The notes: generated by a model not told the origin, from the letters alone. 64,000 nucleotides of DNA from Pseudomonadota bacterium (GCA_002862435.1 PKDC01000008.1:53616-117615); one strand, 5' to 3'. Counted from the stretch's first letter, positions 1-12,807 are shown. Numbers and translations: made by a program.

Positions 1-2026
1 GTTCGACAAGCTCGTGAAGGCGTGTAAGGCCGTTCGCGCAGAACTCGAAAGCGAACAGCGCAGGCTTGCGTCGAACACCCTCATCGCTGTTCAGGCGCAG
101 ATCCCCGAAGGCACAGCAGTTGCGAAGTTTCTAACGAACATCAGTTCGCTCACCAAGCCGGATGCCGTAGAGGCACTCGCGCGTCTCTCACCGGAGGACG
201 AAGCCCGGCTTGCACTCCTGGAGAAGTCGCTGCTCGATTTGCAGGCCAATGATCCCGAGAAGCTGATCCGGCAACTCACCCTACGCGCGGGTCGGGTTCA
301 GACACTGGCTCGGCACCTCAAGGAGGTGGAAGCGGCGCTTTCGGTGGAGGCCGTGGCTGCCTTGTTTGATGCACGGACAGAAGGCCGCCGCAAGAGCGAG
401 GAAGCAAAACGGCTGCGGGAGGCAACGTTTCCCGAAGGGATGCTGCCTGGAACTGGCACTGATCCCTGGGCCGCACTTTGGGAAGCGGCGCGCCAGTTCT
501 CGCAGGAGTTGGCCTATCCAGACAAGGCATTTCCGGTCGTAGAAGACGGCGCTCATTGCGTCCTGTGCCAACAGGATCTGGATCACGCAGCGTCCCGTAG
601 GCTCAGCCAGTTTGAAGCGTTCGTGGCTTCGACGACGGAACGTGAACTCCGGCAGATCAGGGAGAAGTTCGCGCGTTTGCGAAAGGGCTTCACTGATCTC
701 AGGACAACAACCGAAGCCGTTGACGAGGCGCTCAAGGAAATCCGCATCGAGCATGAGGCCGCTGCGGACGAAATAGCCGCAGCGCTTTCAGCCAACGAGA
801 ACCGGCGTAAGACTGTTACCGCAGCCATCGCCGAAGACAAGGACCTCGCCCCCGAGTGTCCCGCCCTCGTGTCGGCATCTCGTGACGCCGGGGCACTGGC
901 CGGGGAAATCGAGGCCCGGATTAAGACGCTGCGCACCAGCGCCACTGATGAAACCCGCAAGCGCATGACCGCCGAGGCGCAGGAGTTGCGTGCCCGTAAG
1001 ATTCTGGCGACACATCAGCGGACTGTTCTTGATGATATCGAGCGTCGGAAGAAGTACGCTGCTTATGGGCTGTGCATCGACGAAACCAAGACACAGGCGA
1101 TTACGCAGAAGAGTACTGCCGTTACGAAGTCCGTCGTATCGCAAAAGCTCAAGCGGAGTTTCAAAGAAGAACTGGCCAACCTATCTTTCGGTCACGTTGA
1201 GGTCGAGTTAAAAGAACTTGGCGGTGCGGACGGCGTCTTCTACCACAAGCTTGCTCTTACGCGCGCGCCTGGCGTTGACTTGCCAAACGTTGTGAGCGAG
1301 GGCGAGCAACGCTGTCTATCCATCGCCGCATTTTTTGCGGAACTCAGCACCGCCGATGATCCCTCCGGGATCGTGTTCGATGATCCCGTGTCCTCGCTTG
1401 ATTACCAATGGCGTCAGGGTGTGGCGCGGCGCTTGGTGTTGGAGGCCAACACCCGGCAGGTTATCGTCTTCACCCACGATGTCGTCTTCCTGCTCCTCCT
1501 CAAGCAATTTGCGGAGGAGTTGGGCGTCGATCAATTTGACCAACACGTCCGATTCCTTTCCAAGGGGGCAGGCGTGTGTGCGGAGGAGCTTCCGTGGGTT
1601 GCGCTGCCGGTCAAGAAAAAAATCGGTTACCTGAAAAACGGTTGGCAAATCGCCGACAAGCTCTCTCGTGACGATCATCAGGACGCCTACGAGAAAGACG
1701 CCAAGTATCTTTACGGGTTGCTGCGGGAAGCATGGGAGCGCGCCCTCGAAGAAGTGCTTTTGGGCGGCGTGGTCGAACGTTACAGGCCGAGTATTCAGAC
1801 ACAACAAGTTGCTCAGATCGCCGACATCACTCCCGAGGACTGCAAGACCGTCGAGACCGCCATGACGAAATGCTCGAAATGGCTGCCTGGCCATGATCAA
1901 GCCGCAGCGGCCCGTGCGCCGGTACCCGGTACGGCGGAGCTCAAGGCCGACATCGAAGCGTTGGACAACTGGGTAACGGCAATACGCAAACGCCGCAAGA
2001 AACCCGCGGAGGCCGCAACCGCATGA
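1..2026 (+). CDS. Zinc-hook AAA ATPase (AAA_13/RloC-like), 5' end outside window
   Basis: The frame is open through base 1, so the N-terminus with the Walker A loop lies upstream of the window; about 674 residues are visible. A CxxC pair (Cys codons at 557 and 566) sits between long charged, coiled-coil-like stretches, as in the zinc hooks of Rad50/RloC-type ATPases. The C-terminal half has an ABC-like signature (SEGEQRCLS, near 1297), a Walker B plus D-loop (VFDDPVSSLD, near 1372-1401) and a switch histidine (VIVFTHD, near 1460). The TGA stop overlaps the ATG of the next gene (ATGA), so the two are translationally coupled. An AAA_13-type ATPase working with the downstream nuclease is likely, and defence or DNA repair is inferred. 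I see no anticodon-nuclease signature of the RloC/PrrC kind. Confidence 0.8.
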   Translation, partial: FDKLVKACKAVRAELESEQRRLASNTLIAVQAQIPEGTAVAKFLTNISSLTKPDAVEALARLSPEDEARLALLEKSLLDLQANDPEKLIRQLTLRAGRVQTLARHLKEVEAALSVEAVAALFDARTEGRRKSEEAKRLREATFPEGMLPGTGTDPWAALWEAARQFSQELAYPDKAFPVVEDGAHCVLCQQDLDHAASRRLSQFEAFVASTTERELRQIREKFARLRKGFTDLRTTTEAVDEALKEIRIEHEAAADEIAAALSANENRRKTVTAAIAEDKDLAPECPALVSASRDAGALAGEIEARIKTLRTSATDETRKRMTAEAQELRARKILATHQRTVLDDIERRKKYAAYGLCIDETKTQAITQKSTAVTKSVVSQKLKRSFKEELANLSFGHVEVELKELGGADGVFYHKLALTRAPGVDLPNVVSEGEQRCLSIAAFFAELSTADDPSGIVFDDPVSSLDYQWRQGVARRLVLEANTRQVIVFTHDVVFLLLLKQFAEELGVDQFDQHVRFLSKGAGVCAEELPWVALPVKKKIGYLKNGWQIADKLSRDDHQDAYEKDAKYLYGLLREAWERALEEVLLGGVVERYRPSIQTQQVAQIADITPEDCKTVETAMTKCSKWLPGHDQAAAARAPVPGTAELKADIEALDNWVTAIRKRRKKPAEAATA

Positions 2027-4026
2027 GCAATGTCAACATCAAACGCGCCGTCGAGAATATCCGGGCTAATACGACCGTTTACACGCCTGTTGTTGAGATG
2101 ATCGTTAACGCAATTCAGGCGATTGACGAGGCTGGCCGCAAAGACGGAAAAGTCCAGGTCCGCGCGCAACGGGGTGCTCAGGTCGAACTGGATGGAAACT
2201 TGCCCGAGGTTACGGGCTTCGACATCGAGGATAACGGCATCGGATTTACTGACGCGCACCGTAACTCCTTCGATACGCTCTACACCGACCGCAAGATCGC
2301 CGAAGGCGGGAAGGGATTCGGCCGTTTCACTGGACTCAAGTATTTCGAAGACCTGCATGTCAAGAGTATCTACCGCGATGGTGCCGCCTTCAAAGCCCGC
2401 AGCTTTTCAATGGGCAAGGAACACGAGATCATCGTGCGTGAGAAGGTCACATCAAGTGACAAGCAGGACGCCGGCACGGTGGTCACGCTGGCACCTTTGA
2501 AGACGGGGCGCGCCTTCGACAAGAAGCTTTCGACCATCGCCCGCAGCCTCGTGGAGCGGCTGCTACCGTATTTCATCACGCAAGATTATGTCTGCCCCGA
2601 CATTGTTCTTTCAGAGCAGGACGGGAGTGGCGCGATCCGCTTGAACGACTTTGTGAGCAACGAATTGTCTGCCGTCATCCGGGAGATCGGCATTGATCGC
2701 AAGACCTTCACGCTCAAGGCTTCTGATACGGAAGAGGAGTTCCTGGTCCGCGTGTTTAAGCTCTACTCTCCGCGCAACCAGAAAAGCCGAATCAGCCTTG
2801 TCGCGCATAAGCGGGAAGTCTCAGGGTCTGCGATCCACAAATACATCCCAGAGTTCGTGGACGAGTTCTTCGAGAAAGATCGAAACGGTGAAGTAGACAG
2901 CGCGCGCAATTACATCATCAAAGCTTACGTATTCGGACCCTATCTCGACCGCAACGTTTCGCTGGAACGAGGCGGGTTTGAGTTTCAAATGGACAGCGAC
3001 CTGATTCTCGGAATCGGGCAAACCCAGATTGAGCAGGACGCTGCCACGATCGCCCGTGAGGCGATGGGTGCAGATATCACGTTCCGGCAGGAAAAGAAGA
3101 AAGAGCGTGTGCAGTCCTACGTCGATGAAGAAGCACCGTGGCACAAGGCCATCCTGGAAAAGATCGACCTGAGCGGGATGCCCTATAACCCAAGCAATGA
3201 AGAGATCGAAACGCGGTTGCAGAAGGAGAAGTTTGCGCAGGAGATCGCCATCAAGCGCGATGTAGCGAAGCTGATGGCCGAGACAAATTTCGAGAATGTG
3301 CAGGACAGCGTGATCGAGATCGTCAATAAAATCTCCGGCACCAGCAAGAATGATCTGATTCACTACATCGCATTACGCCGAAAAATCCTAGACATCTTCG
3401 GCAAGAGCCTTGAAACAGATGAATCTGGAACGTATTCCTCCGAAGGTGTGGTCCACGACATCATCTTTCCACGCAAGGGTGACACAGATATCACGTCCTT
3501 TCACGATCACAATCTCTGGATCGTAGACGAACGGCTGAATTTCACTACCTACGTTTCCTCTGACCTTCCCCTCAACGGTGGGAATACTGATCGCCCGGAC
3601 TTGTTGGTCTACAACAAACGGGTTCTGTTCCGAGGCGATAACGAAGCGAGCAACCCGATTACGATCTTCGAGTTCAAGAAGCCGCAGCGTGACGACTTCG
3701 TGAACCCGTCCTCCCGAGAGGACCCGGTCCAGCAGATCGTACGCTACGTGAACGATATCCGTGACGGCAAATACAAGACACCCGAGGGCCGCAAGATACT
3801 TGTTGCCGAGAACACGCCGTTCTACGGTTACGTCGTGTGCGATCTGACGGCTAAAGTGGAAACCTGGCTTGAGCGCGAGAAGAACTTTACTCCCATGCCC
3901 GACCGGCTCGGCTGGTTCCAGTGGATGGGCAACATCAATCTCTATGTTGAGGTCATAAGCTGGGACAAGGTGCTGAAAGACGCGAAGATGCGCAGTCAGA
4001 TATTTTTCCAGAAGCTGGGAATCTAG
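2023..4026 (+). CDS. GHKL-type ATPase fused to PD-(D/E)XK-like nuclease domain
   Basis: 667 residues. The N-terminus carries the Bergerat/GHKL nucleotide-binding motifs: N-box (E25 xxx N29 in VVEMIVNAIQAI), the DxGxG box (DIEDNGIGFT, about residues 69-78) and a glycine-rich lid (GGKGFGRFTG, about 94-103), as in Hsp90/MutL/MORC ATPases. The C-terminal third has RPDLLV with D526, then E550-F-K552 in FEFKKP, which is the D...ExK spacing of PD-(D/E)XK nucleases, reminiscent of Shedu-type DUF4263 domains. The middle is charged and helical. It overlaps the upstream zinc-hook ATPase gene by 4 bp, so the two probably act as one system. The domain calls come from visible motifs; the defence role is inference and I do not recognise a named system with exactly this pair. 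Confidence 0.8.
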   Translation: MSNVNIKRAVENIRANTTVYTPVVEMIVNAIQAIDEAGRKDGKVQVRAQRGAQVELDGNLPEVTGFDIEDNGIGFTDAHRNSFDTLYTDRKIAEGGKGFGRFTGLKYFEDLHVKSIYRDGAAFKARSFSMGKEHEIIVREKVTSSDKQDAGTVVTLAPLKTGRAFDKKLSTIARSLVERLLPYFITQDYVCPDIVLSEQDGSGAIRLNDFVSNELSAVIREIGIDRKTFTLKASDTEEEFLVRVFKLYSPRNQKSRISLVAHKREVSGSAIHKYIPEFVDEFFEKDRNGEVDSARNYIIKAYVFGPYLDRNVSLERGGFEFQMDSDLILGIGQTQIEQDAATIAREAMGADITFRQEKKKERVQSYVDEEAPWHKAILEKIDLSGMPYNPSNEEIETRLQKEKFAQEIAIKRDVAKLMAETNFENVQDSVIEIVNKISGTSKNDLIHYIALRRKILDIFGKSLETDESGTYSSEGVVHDIIFPRKGDTDITSFHDHNLWIVDERLNFTTYVSSDLPLNGGNTDRPDLLVYNKRVLFRGDNEASNPITIFEFKKPQRDDFVNPSSREDPVQQIVRYVNDIRDGKYKTPEGRKILVAENTPFYGYVVCDLTAKVETWLEREKNFTPMPDRLGWFQWMGNINLYVEVISWDKVLKDAKMRSQIFFQKLGI

Positions 4027-4079
4027 TGCGGCCGTCATGTACCTCTGAAATGCGCTGACTCGACAAGTGCGAACGTGAG

Positions 4080-4270
4080 CCGGAAAAAGCGTCACCGTCG
4101 GGCATCATCCTTTGCACTGGCAAGAAGTCAGAGCAAATCGAACTGCTGGAACTGAACAAGTCGGGCATCCATGCCGCCGCGTGCCGTGTTGGTGGAACGG
4201 CAACAGCAAGCAGCCCAGCGGGGCAGTTGCAGATCGGGCAGCGCAGCGCTAGCGAGAACGAGCGCTGACG
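4080..4270 (+). pseudogene. Remnant of PDDEXK nuclease (YhcG/DUF1016 family) C-terminus
   Basis: One frame from about 4092 reads SPSGIILCTGKKSEQIELLE followed by LNKSGIHAAA, which resembles the C-terminal end of DUF1016/YhcG nucleases (typically ...GIILC.GK..E.IEL.EL.KSGIHVAEYLT.LPPR). After about 4170 the similarity moves to another frame, which reads MPPRAVLVERQQQAAQ. The N-terminal nuclease core is absent. It is best read as a frameshifted tail left after deletion. It follows the GHKL-nuclease gene directly, suggesting this edge is a degraded defence or restriction-modification patch. The family call is from memory of the motif. Confidence 0.5.
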
Positions 4271-4279
4271 CTTTCCGAG

Positions 4280-4948
4280 TTACAGACGGATGCCGGCAGA
4301 CTTCGGCGTTGCAAACTGCGCGGGTTCCTCACCGAGCGGGAAGCCAACTACGTATAGCACCGTGGCGGGCATTGGCTTGGCATCCGCATCTGCGCCCCAC
4401 TTCACCTGCACCTTGCGCGTGGCGTAGCGCAGCGAGACACCGAGCGCCTTAAGCGCGTCGATGTGGGATTGCATCTCGTCGTACACATCGAACTTCTGCG
4501 TTTCGTTGTAGACATCGGCGCAATCCCGGTACTCGCGGAAGTAATCCACCAGCATGGCGAAGGTTTCGTCCGCTTCGCGGGTCAGCTCGAAGGCTGGCTC
4601 TGACAAGTCCATCGTGCAGGACTCGGCCAGCTTGGACAACTGCTTGCCGGTTGTCAGCGGGATGGCCGTCAGGGTGACGTGCTCCCGATCGAACTTCTCT
4701 TTCTCGGCCTTGAACTCTTCTTCGGATGGAATGGCGAATGGCTTGTTGAAGGCGTCGATGTCCTCGAACTCGAACGCTCTGGCAAGAGCGCGGCGGGTAT
4801 CAAGGCTGGCAGACAAGCCGTGCTCGACCCGCTGGATCGTCCGCACGTTGAGGCCGGAAATGGCGGCCAGTTGCTCTTGCGACCATTGCCGCATCTCTCG
4901 GAATAGCTTGATGTGCGTAACGCCAGTCAGTTGCGCAGCTGTTTCCAT
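4280..4948 (-). CDS. XRE-family helix-turn-helix regulator
   Basis: 222 residues. Residues about 12-65 form an XRE/Cro-type HTH (REMRQWSQEQLAAISGLNVRTIQRVEHG). The rest is a charged helical region without a motif I recognise, possibly a sensor or oligomerisation domain. It stands alone, convergent with the plus-strand ATPase/nuclease module. Regulation of that module is possible, but the orientation and the decayed sequence between them give no direct support. The target is unknown. Confidence 0.75.
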   Translation of the reverse strand: METAAQLTGVTHIKLFREMRQWSQEQLAAISGLNVRTIQRVEHGLSASLDTRRALARAFEFEDIDAFNKPFAIPSEEEFKAEKEKFDREHVTLTAIPLTTGKQLSKLAESCTMDLSEPAFELTREADETFAMLVDYFREYRDCADVYNETQKFDVYDEMQSHIDALKALGVSLRYATRKVQVKWGADADAKPMPATVLYVVGFPLGEEPAQFATPKSAGIRL

Positions 4949-5077
4949 ATGAAATGCACAGCGCCGCCGTAGAAGGTGAACAGCCAGCGCCAGCTTGCTG
5001 AACGCCCCCGGTTGGTTGCACGGGTCCGCGGACCGACTAGAGATCTGTAGGACTGAGGGCTTATCGGATCCGCAGCT

Positions 5078-5935
5078 TTATGGCGCTGAATCCCCACGCA
5101 GTAACGGCCATCGCAGCTGCGACCAATAACCCGGCGGAACAGGGTTTTCGTGCAGTCCAACTTCTGTCTTGCCGGGACTGCGTGGTGCATCGTGGAAGCT
5201 GCCGAACAACCGATCCCAGATCAGAAAAACTTCGCCGTAGTTGACTTGGGCATCCTCGAAGTCACGCTTGTGATGCCAACGATGCATTTCCGCCACGCCA
5301 AGCAGATGACGGAGCGGCCCCAGTCGATAGTCCAGGTTGGCGTGCTGAAAGGCCAAATGCACGCTCATGAAGCTCAGCCACGCCCCAACGGCAATCGGCG
5401 TCGCTCCCAGCAGGAAAAGTATCGTCAGCCCCGGCCCCGCAAGCACCAACGCCGACAGCGGGTGCCGCCGCCCGCCATTGAGCCAGTAGATGCGTTCGGG
5501 GCTGTGATGGATGGCGTGCAACCGCCACAGGATTCCGCTGGCGTGGCTGGCACGATGCATCGTGTAGAGGCCAAGGTCGAGGATAAGGCCGGCGAGCAGC
5601 ACCTGTGCCCAGAGGGGTGCCTGCTGCGGCCACAAGATCCAGTCTGCCGGCATCCAACTGCGCAGGCCGAACGCGATGGCCACGCTGCTTTGGATCAGCA
5701 GATATCCGACGAGCCAATGCATCAGGTCTGCACCGGTGTCTCCATCATGGTCGCGATTCCAGTCCGGCTCATAAGGGAATACCCGCTCTAGCACGGCAAC
5801 CAAACCCATGCCCGCGACGACGACCAATGGAAATGCGGGCCAGTAGGCGACGCCCGCGGCCGCAAGAGTCAGCAGCGCCGCAGCGGCACCTCCGGCAATC
5901 AGAGGATAGGCGGCATATCGGACAAGGGTTCGCAT
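5078..5935 (-). CDS. Sterol desaturase / fatty acid hydroxylase family membrane protein
   Basis: 285 residues from the ATG at 5935, chosen because GGAG lies 7 bases upstream; an ATG at 5962 in the same frame has no ribosome-binding site. Several hydrophobic segments surround the conserved histidine clusters of the fatty-acid hydroxylase superfamily: HRASH, HAIHH and HRWHH. These bind the di-iron centre in family members, which hydroxylate or desaturate lipids and sterols at the membrane. The bacterial substrate cannot be told from sequence. An AraC-type regulator gene lies upstream in the same orientation, 62 bp away, and may control it. Confidence 0.8.
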   Translation of the reverse strand: MRTLVRYAAYPLIAGGAAAALLTLAAAGVAYWPAFPLVVVAGMGLVAVLERVFPYEPDWNRDHDGDTGADLMHWLVGYLLIQSSVAIAFGLRSWMPADWILWPQQAPLWAQVLLAGLILDLGLYTMHRASHASGILWRLHAIHHSPERIYWLNGGRRHPLSALVLAGPGLTILFLLGATPIAVGAWLSFMSVHLAFQHANLDYRLGPLRHLLGVAEMHRWHHKRDFEDAQVNYGEVFLIWDRLFGSFHDAPRSPGKTEVGLHENPVPPGYWSQLRWPLLRGDSAP

Positions 5936-5997
5936 AACAGTGCTCCGGTTCTCTCGAAGCATGCTGCCGCCGCGTACCGGCGTCTTGAACGATTGAG

Positions 5998-6750
5998 CTA
6001 AGCGCCCGAAATTGCACTAAGGGCGCTGGGCGCGATGCCGAAATGCCGGCGCACAGTGCGCGTGAAATGTGCAGCGTCGGAGAAACCCGCCGCGAGCGCC
6101 GCGTCGGTGATAGCGGCGCCCTGCATAATGGCCCCCATCGCCGTCAGCAACCGTCGCCAGCGCAAGTAAGGTCGGAATGCCATGCCGGTATGCCCGCGGA
6201 AACGATGCTGAAAACGGCTCAGGGAGAGCCCGGCCTGCTTGGCGAGTGCCGCGGCGACAACTCGCTCTGGCAGCGGCGTCGGAAGTGACGCGACAATTTC
6301 GCTGATCCGCTTGTCGCGCGGCTGAGATGGACGTGTTTGAGGGAAGCCTTTAAGCAGCGGCACCAGCCATTCATCAGGTCCCGATGCGGCTGCGTCACGG
6401 AGCTTGCAATGCGCTTGGCGAACTTCGTCTTCGGTCAGGCGACTCACGCAACCTTGAATCCGCTCGCTCAGAGCCTGTCCGATGTCAGAGTCCGCCTCGA
6501 CATAGATCAACGAGACCGCTTCGCGCGTCGGAGCCAGCTGGTGGCGTACATCAGCGCCGATCATCACGCCGGTGTACGAAGACCACCCGTGCTCCGAAGT
6601 CCAGAGTGACTGCGGGGACTCAGCGATCAGAATCTGGAGGGCGTGATGCGCGTGTGGATGGTTGTCACCCGCAATACCGTGGAACCAGCCCCAGCCCAGA
6701 CCCATTCGAGCGTGACCACGCCAAGACTGGAGAGGTGGAACTTGGGACAT
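5998..6750 (-). CDS. AraC-family transcriptional regulator
   Basis: 250 residues. The C-terminal 100 residues hold the double HTH of AraC/XylS proteins: first helix pair around AALAKQAGLSLSRFQHRF and the second ending in GFSDAAHFTRTVRRHFGIAP. The N-terminus has a His-rich cupin-like stretch (DNHPHAHHALQI), the usual effector-binding half. It lies just upstream of the sterol-desaturase-family gene on the same strand and 38 bp from the stop of the czcA-type gene, which ends at 6789. The effector is unknown. Confidence 0.8.
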   Translation of the reverse strand: MSQVPPLQSWRGHARMGLGWGWFHGIAGDNHPHAHHALQILIAESPQSLWTSEHGWSSYTGVMIGADVRHQLAPTREAVSLIYVEADSDIGQALSERIQGCVSRLTEDEVRQAHCKLRDAAASGPDEWLVPLLKGFPQTRPSQPRDKRISEIVASLPTPLPERVVAAALAKQAGLSLSRFQHRFRGHTGMAFRPYLRWRRLLTAMGAIMQGAAITDAALAAGFSDAAHFTRTVRRHFGIAPSALSAISGA

Positions 6751-6788
6751 GATGGTTGATGACGCGACGCGATTCCCGAGGCGAACTG

Positions 6789-9965
<3,177 letters not shown>

Positions 9966-10916
9966 TTAATGCTCTTCTTCGACGGTGGACTTCTCGATGT
10001 CCGCTTTGACCAGGAAGCTCTGTTCTATGACCACGGGCTCACCGACCTTCAGGCCTTCCAGAATCTCGACCCGCTCCGCGTCGCGGCGACCGAGCTTCAC
10101 GGGCCGTACGTGGTAAGTCTCCTCATCCTGCACGTACACCACGTCCTGATCTTCGGCGGTCTGAAGCGCGGTAAGCGGCACCGCCAACTCAACCGATTCT
10201 CGATCTACCGTGATTCGAGCTTTGACTGCCGATCCTGGGCGCCACCGACCGTCCGGATTCGCGAGGGTTGCGCGGGCTACGGTGCTTTGGCTGGCGGTTG
10301 CGGTACCCGGGAGCACACGCTCCAGCGTCGTCACGGCAGAAGCGCCATCGCTGAGCCGGGTCACCGTCACCGGGGCACCGGCCTCGATGTGGCCTGCGTC
10401 AGTCCCGAAGATGTGCAGATCAACCCATAGAACGGACAGGTCCGCGATCTCGAACAGCATTGCGCCTTCAGTCGCGGCCATGCCCACGGTGGCCGGGCGC
10501 GCCATCACCACGCCGCCGATCGGAGCACTGACCGTGTAGTCGGAGAGGCTAAGGTTGCTTTCAATCGTGGCCAATGCCTGGCCGAGCCGAACGGAGTCGC
10601 CGACCCCAACGCGCAGCGCGCGGATCGGCCCCGGATAACGGGCTGTGACCTGGGCAACCCGACCTTCAGCCGGCGTGAGCAGACCTTGCACCTCATGCTC
10701 GTCCGCGATGATTCCCGGACCTGCGGGAGCCACGACGATGCCCGCAGCTTTGGCTGCCTCTGCACTGATCGTGGTTTCGAGAGGCGCTGCTTCCTCGCCC
10801 TCTTCGCTGTGCTCGTGACCGGCTTCACCATCATGTTCTTCAGTCGGCGGCGTCGAGGGGCTGCACGCGATGAGCAACGCACTCAGCGCAAGCACCAGCC
10901 AGGTAGGACGAATCAT
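9966..10916 (-). CDS. czcB: CzcB-type RND periplasmic adaptor (lipoprotein)
   Basis: 316 residues. The N-terminus has a lipoprotein signal with lipobox (LLIACS), then a His/Glu-rich segment (EEHDGEAGHEHSEEGEE) that could bind metal. The membrane-fusion-protein core follows: paired lipoyl half-motifs around GVGDSVRLGQALATI and VSAPIGGVV, and a beta-barrel region. It bridges CzcA and the TolC-type channel. It overlaps the upstream czcC-type gene by 4 bp and lies 9 bp from czcA. Confidence 0.9.
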   Translation of the reverse strand: MIRPTWLVLALSALLIACSPSTPPTEEHDGEAGHEHSEEGEEAAPLETTISAEAAKAAGIVVAPAGPGIIADEHEVQGLLTPAEGRVAQVTARYPGPIRALRVGVGDSVRLGQALATIESNLSLSDYTVSAPIGGVVMARPATVGMAATEGAMLFEIADLSVLWVDLHIFGTDAGHIEAGAPVTVTRLSDGASAVTTLERVLPGTATASQSTVARATLANPDGRWRPGSAVKARITVDRESVELAVPLTALQTAEDQDVVYVQDEETYHVRPVKLGRRDAERVEILEGLKVGEPVVIEQSFLVKADIEKSTVEEEH

Positions 10917-12202
10917 GGGTGCTCCTTGGTTGCGTCTGACGAAGGCAACACCATTGCCTGACCGGTCAGTCGCTGGATTTCAATCAGGGCGCGCTGCGCA
11001 TCGAGCGCGGTATCGAGCTGTTGCCGCCTTGCCTGTGCTTGCTCGGACTGCAGCTGGGACCATTCGAGATAGCTGAGCGCCCCTGAGCGAAATGCTCGTC
11101 CGGCAGACTGTTCAGCCGAGGCCAGCTTGGGCAGCACTTCGCTTTGAAGACGTCGCACATCGGCCTGGGCCAGCGTGTATCGACCGTGTGCCTCAAGCAG
11201 CGTCGAGTACAGCGACATCCCTTTGGCCTCCCGGCTAATGGAAAGCGCCGCCAGCTCAGCCTCTGCCGAGCGGATTTCAGGTTGTGCTCGCTTACCGCTA
11301 CCCAGCGGCATCGACAGGCCACCTACGAAGGCGACTTCGTCGCTGGCCTGCAGGCGTCGCGCGCCGACCTGCCAGTTCAAATCGAGGGCAGCAGCGGATC
11401 TCGCGAGCTGAAGGCGCGCTTCGGCAATGCGAGCTTCCCCGGCGAACTGAACCAATTCCGGCGTGCGATCCAGCACCGCGGACAGGGCATCGAGTGATTC
11501 GATTTCCGGCAGTTCCAGCGGATCGGCCTTCACAACGGTAAAAGTTGGATTGCGCTCGCCCCAGAGCGCAGCGAGCTGCTGACGATATGCAGCGCCTTCC
11601 TGACCGGCTCGGTCCCGAGCCAGCTCCGCGCGGGCCAGTGCCGCCTGCGCCGTCAGCACGACGGATTCGGGCGAAGCGCCGGCACGAAATCGCTGCTGTG
11701 CCGCGGTGACGGCCTGTTGGCGCTGCTCGATGTCCTGCTGGGCCATTTCGGAGTAGCGCGCGGCGCCAACAACAGCCAGGTAACGGCGGGCCGTCTCAGC
11801 CAGGAGATCGAGTCGCCGCGTCTCGCGTCCAATGGCCAGTGCGTCGTAGCGGTTTTGCGCCAGCGCGCGTCGTGCATCGAGCTTCCCGCCGCCTTCAAGC
11901 ACCGACGACAAGGTCAGAGTGAACTCCGCTTCGTCAAAGCCCTTCGCCTCCCTCGTGCCGAATGCATTCTCCACCTGCAAGTCGGCCGACCACGCTGGCT
12001 TCTGCTCAGCCAGATCGCGCTGGGCAGCGAGGACATCGCTTTGCGCGCTGACCAAGCGCAAGTCGGGATGGGTGGCAGCGACTTGGGCGATCGCAGCATC
12101 TAGGGTCAGCGGATCAGCAGCGAATGATCCGATCGCCGGCAAGGATAGGGCCGCAGCCACCAACGATCTCCGCAGTGCCGACGACGAGGTTAGCGAACTC
12201 AT
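10913..12202 (-). CDS. czcC: CzcC-type TolC-family outer-membrane channel
   Basis: 429 residues with an N-terminal signal peptide (RRSLVAAALSLPAIGSFAADP). Two similar outer-membrane-efflux-protein halves follow, rich in long Ala/Arg/Gln helices (TLDAAIAQVAATHPDLRL; ...AEARLQLARSAAALD), as in the TolC alpha-barrel. It should complete the tripartite pump with the two genes downstream. It overlaps both neighbours by 4 bp, so translation is coupled. Confidence 0.88.
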   Translation of the reverse strand: MSSLTSSSALRRSLVAAALSLPAIGSFAADPLTLDAAIAQVAATHPDLRLVSAQSDVLAAQRDLAEQKPAWSADLQVENAFGTREAKGFDEAEFTLTLSSVLEGGGKLDARRALAQNRYDALAIGRETRRLDLLAETARRYLAVVGAARYSEMAQQDIEQRQQAVTAAQQRFRAGASPESVVLTAQAALARAELARDRAGQEGAAYRQQLAALWGERNPTFTVVKADPLELPEIESLDALSAVLDRTPELVQFAGEARIAEARLQLARSAAALDLNWQVGARRLQASDEVAFVGGLSMPLGSGKRAQPEIRSAEAELAALSISREAKGMSLYSTLLEAHGRYTLAQADVRRLQSEVLPKLASAEQSAGRAFRSGALSYLEWSQLQSEQAQARRQQLDTALDAQRALIEIQRLTGQAMVLPSSDATKEHP

Positions 12203-12807
12203 GCGTCGGCATGTCCACGTGATTCGCGGGCGTCACGGATGATTTCGAGCGCTTCCTTCATGACATACAGCCCGATCAGTGCTCCGATGACGAAGTCCGG
12301 ATAGGGTGTCCCCAGCACCAGAACCAGAAATCCCGCGGAGATCACCCCTAGGTTCGCGATGACGTCAGCGCGGGTGAATAACCAGGTCGCTCGCAAATGC
12401 ACTTCCCCGGATTTCAATGGAGCCAGCAGACGCAGCACCGTTAAATTGACGATCAAGGAGAGAACCGCTGTGCCGATCATCCATAGGCTGGCGGGCTCCG
12501 CGCCGTACATTACGCGGCGGCCGACTTCGACCAGGATGCCGGCACCGAGGATCACCAGGACGATACCGCTCAAGAGGGCTGAATTCGCCTTGAAACGCGC
12601 GGTTCGCCCGATCGCAACCAGGCCAATGGCGTATGCCGCCGCATCCGACAGCATGTCCAGCGCGTCGGCCAGCAGACCAGTCGATTGCGCGATCCAGCCT
12701 GCCACACCGCCGATCACCGCCATGGCGGCGTTGAGCCCCAACGCGATGGTCAGGACGCTCCGCTCTTGCTGGGACTTTGCTTCGTGGTGGCAACCGCAGT
12801 CGCTCAT
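12199..12807 (-). CDS. Cation diffusion facilitator (CzcD/ZitB-like)
   Basis: 202 residues starting at the ATG at 12807 (MSDCGCHH); the frame extends 25 codons further upstream but that stretch overlaps the operator. Six hydrophobic segments are visible. The second-helix motif NAAMAVIGGVAGW and the ALDMLSDAAAYAI helix match CDF proteins, with Asp/His residues for Zn/Cd in TM2 and TM5 (TRADVIANLG). The Cys/His-rich N-terminus may bind metal. It lacks the long cytoplasmic C-terminal domain of CzcD, ending about ten residues after TM6. First gene of the czc operon, and it overlaps czcC by 4 bp. Confidence 0.85.
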   Translation of the reverse strand: MSDCGCHHEAKSQQERSVLTIALGLNAAMAVIGGVAGWIAQSTGLLADALDMLSDAAAYAIGLVAIGRTARFKANSALLSGIVLVILGAGILVEVGRRVMYGAEPASLWMIGTAVLSLIVNLTVLRLLAPLKSGEVHLRATWLFTRADVIANLGVISAGFLVLVLGTPYPDFVIGALIGLYVMKEALEIIRDARESRGHADA

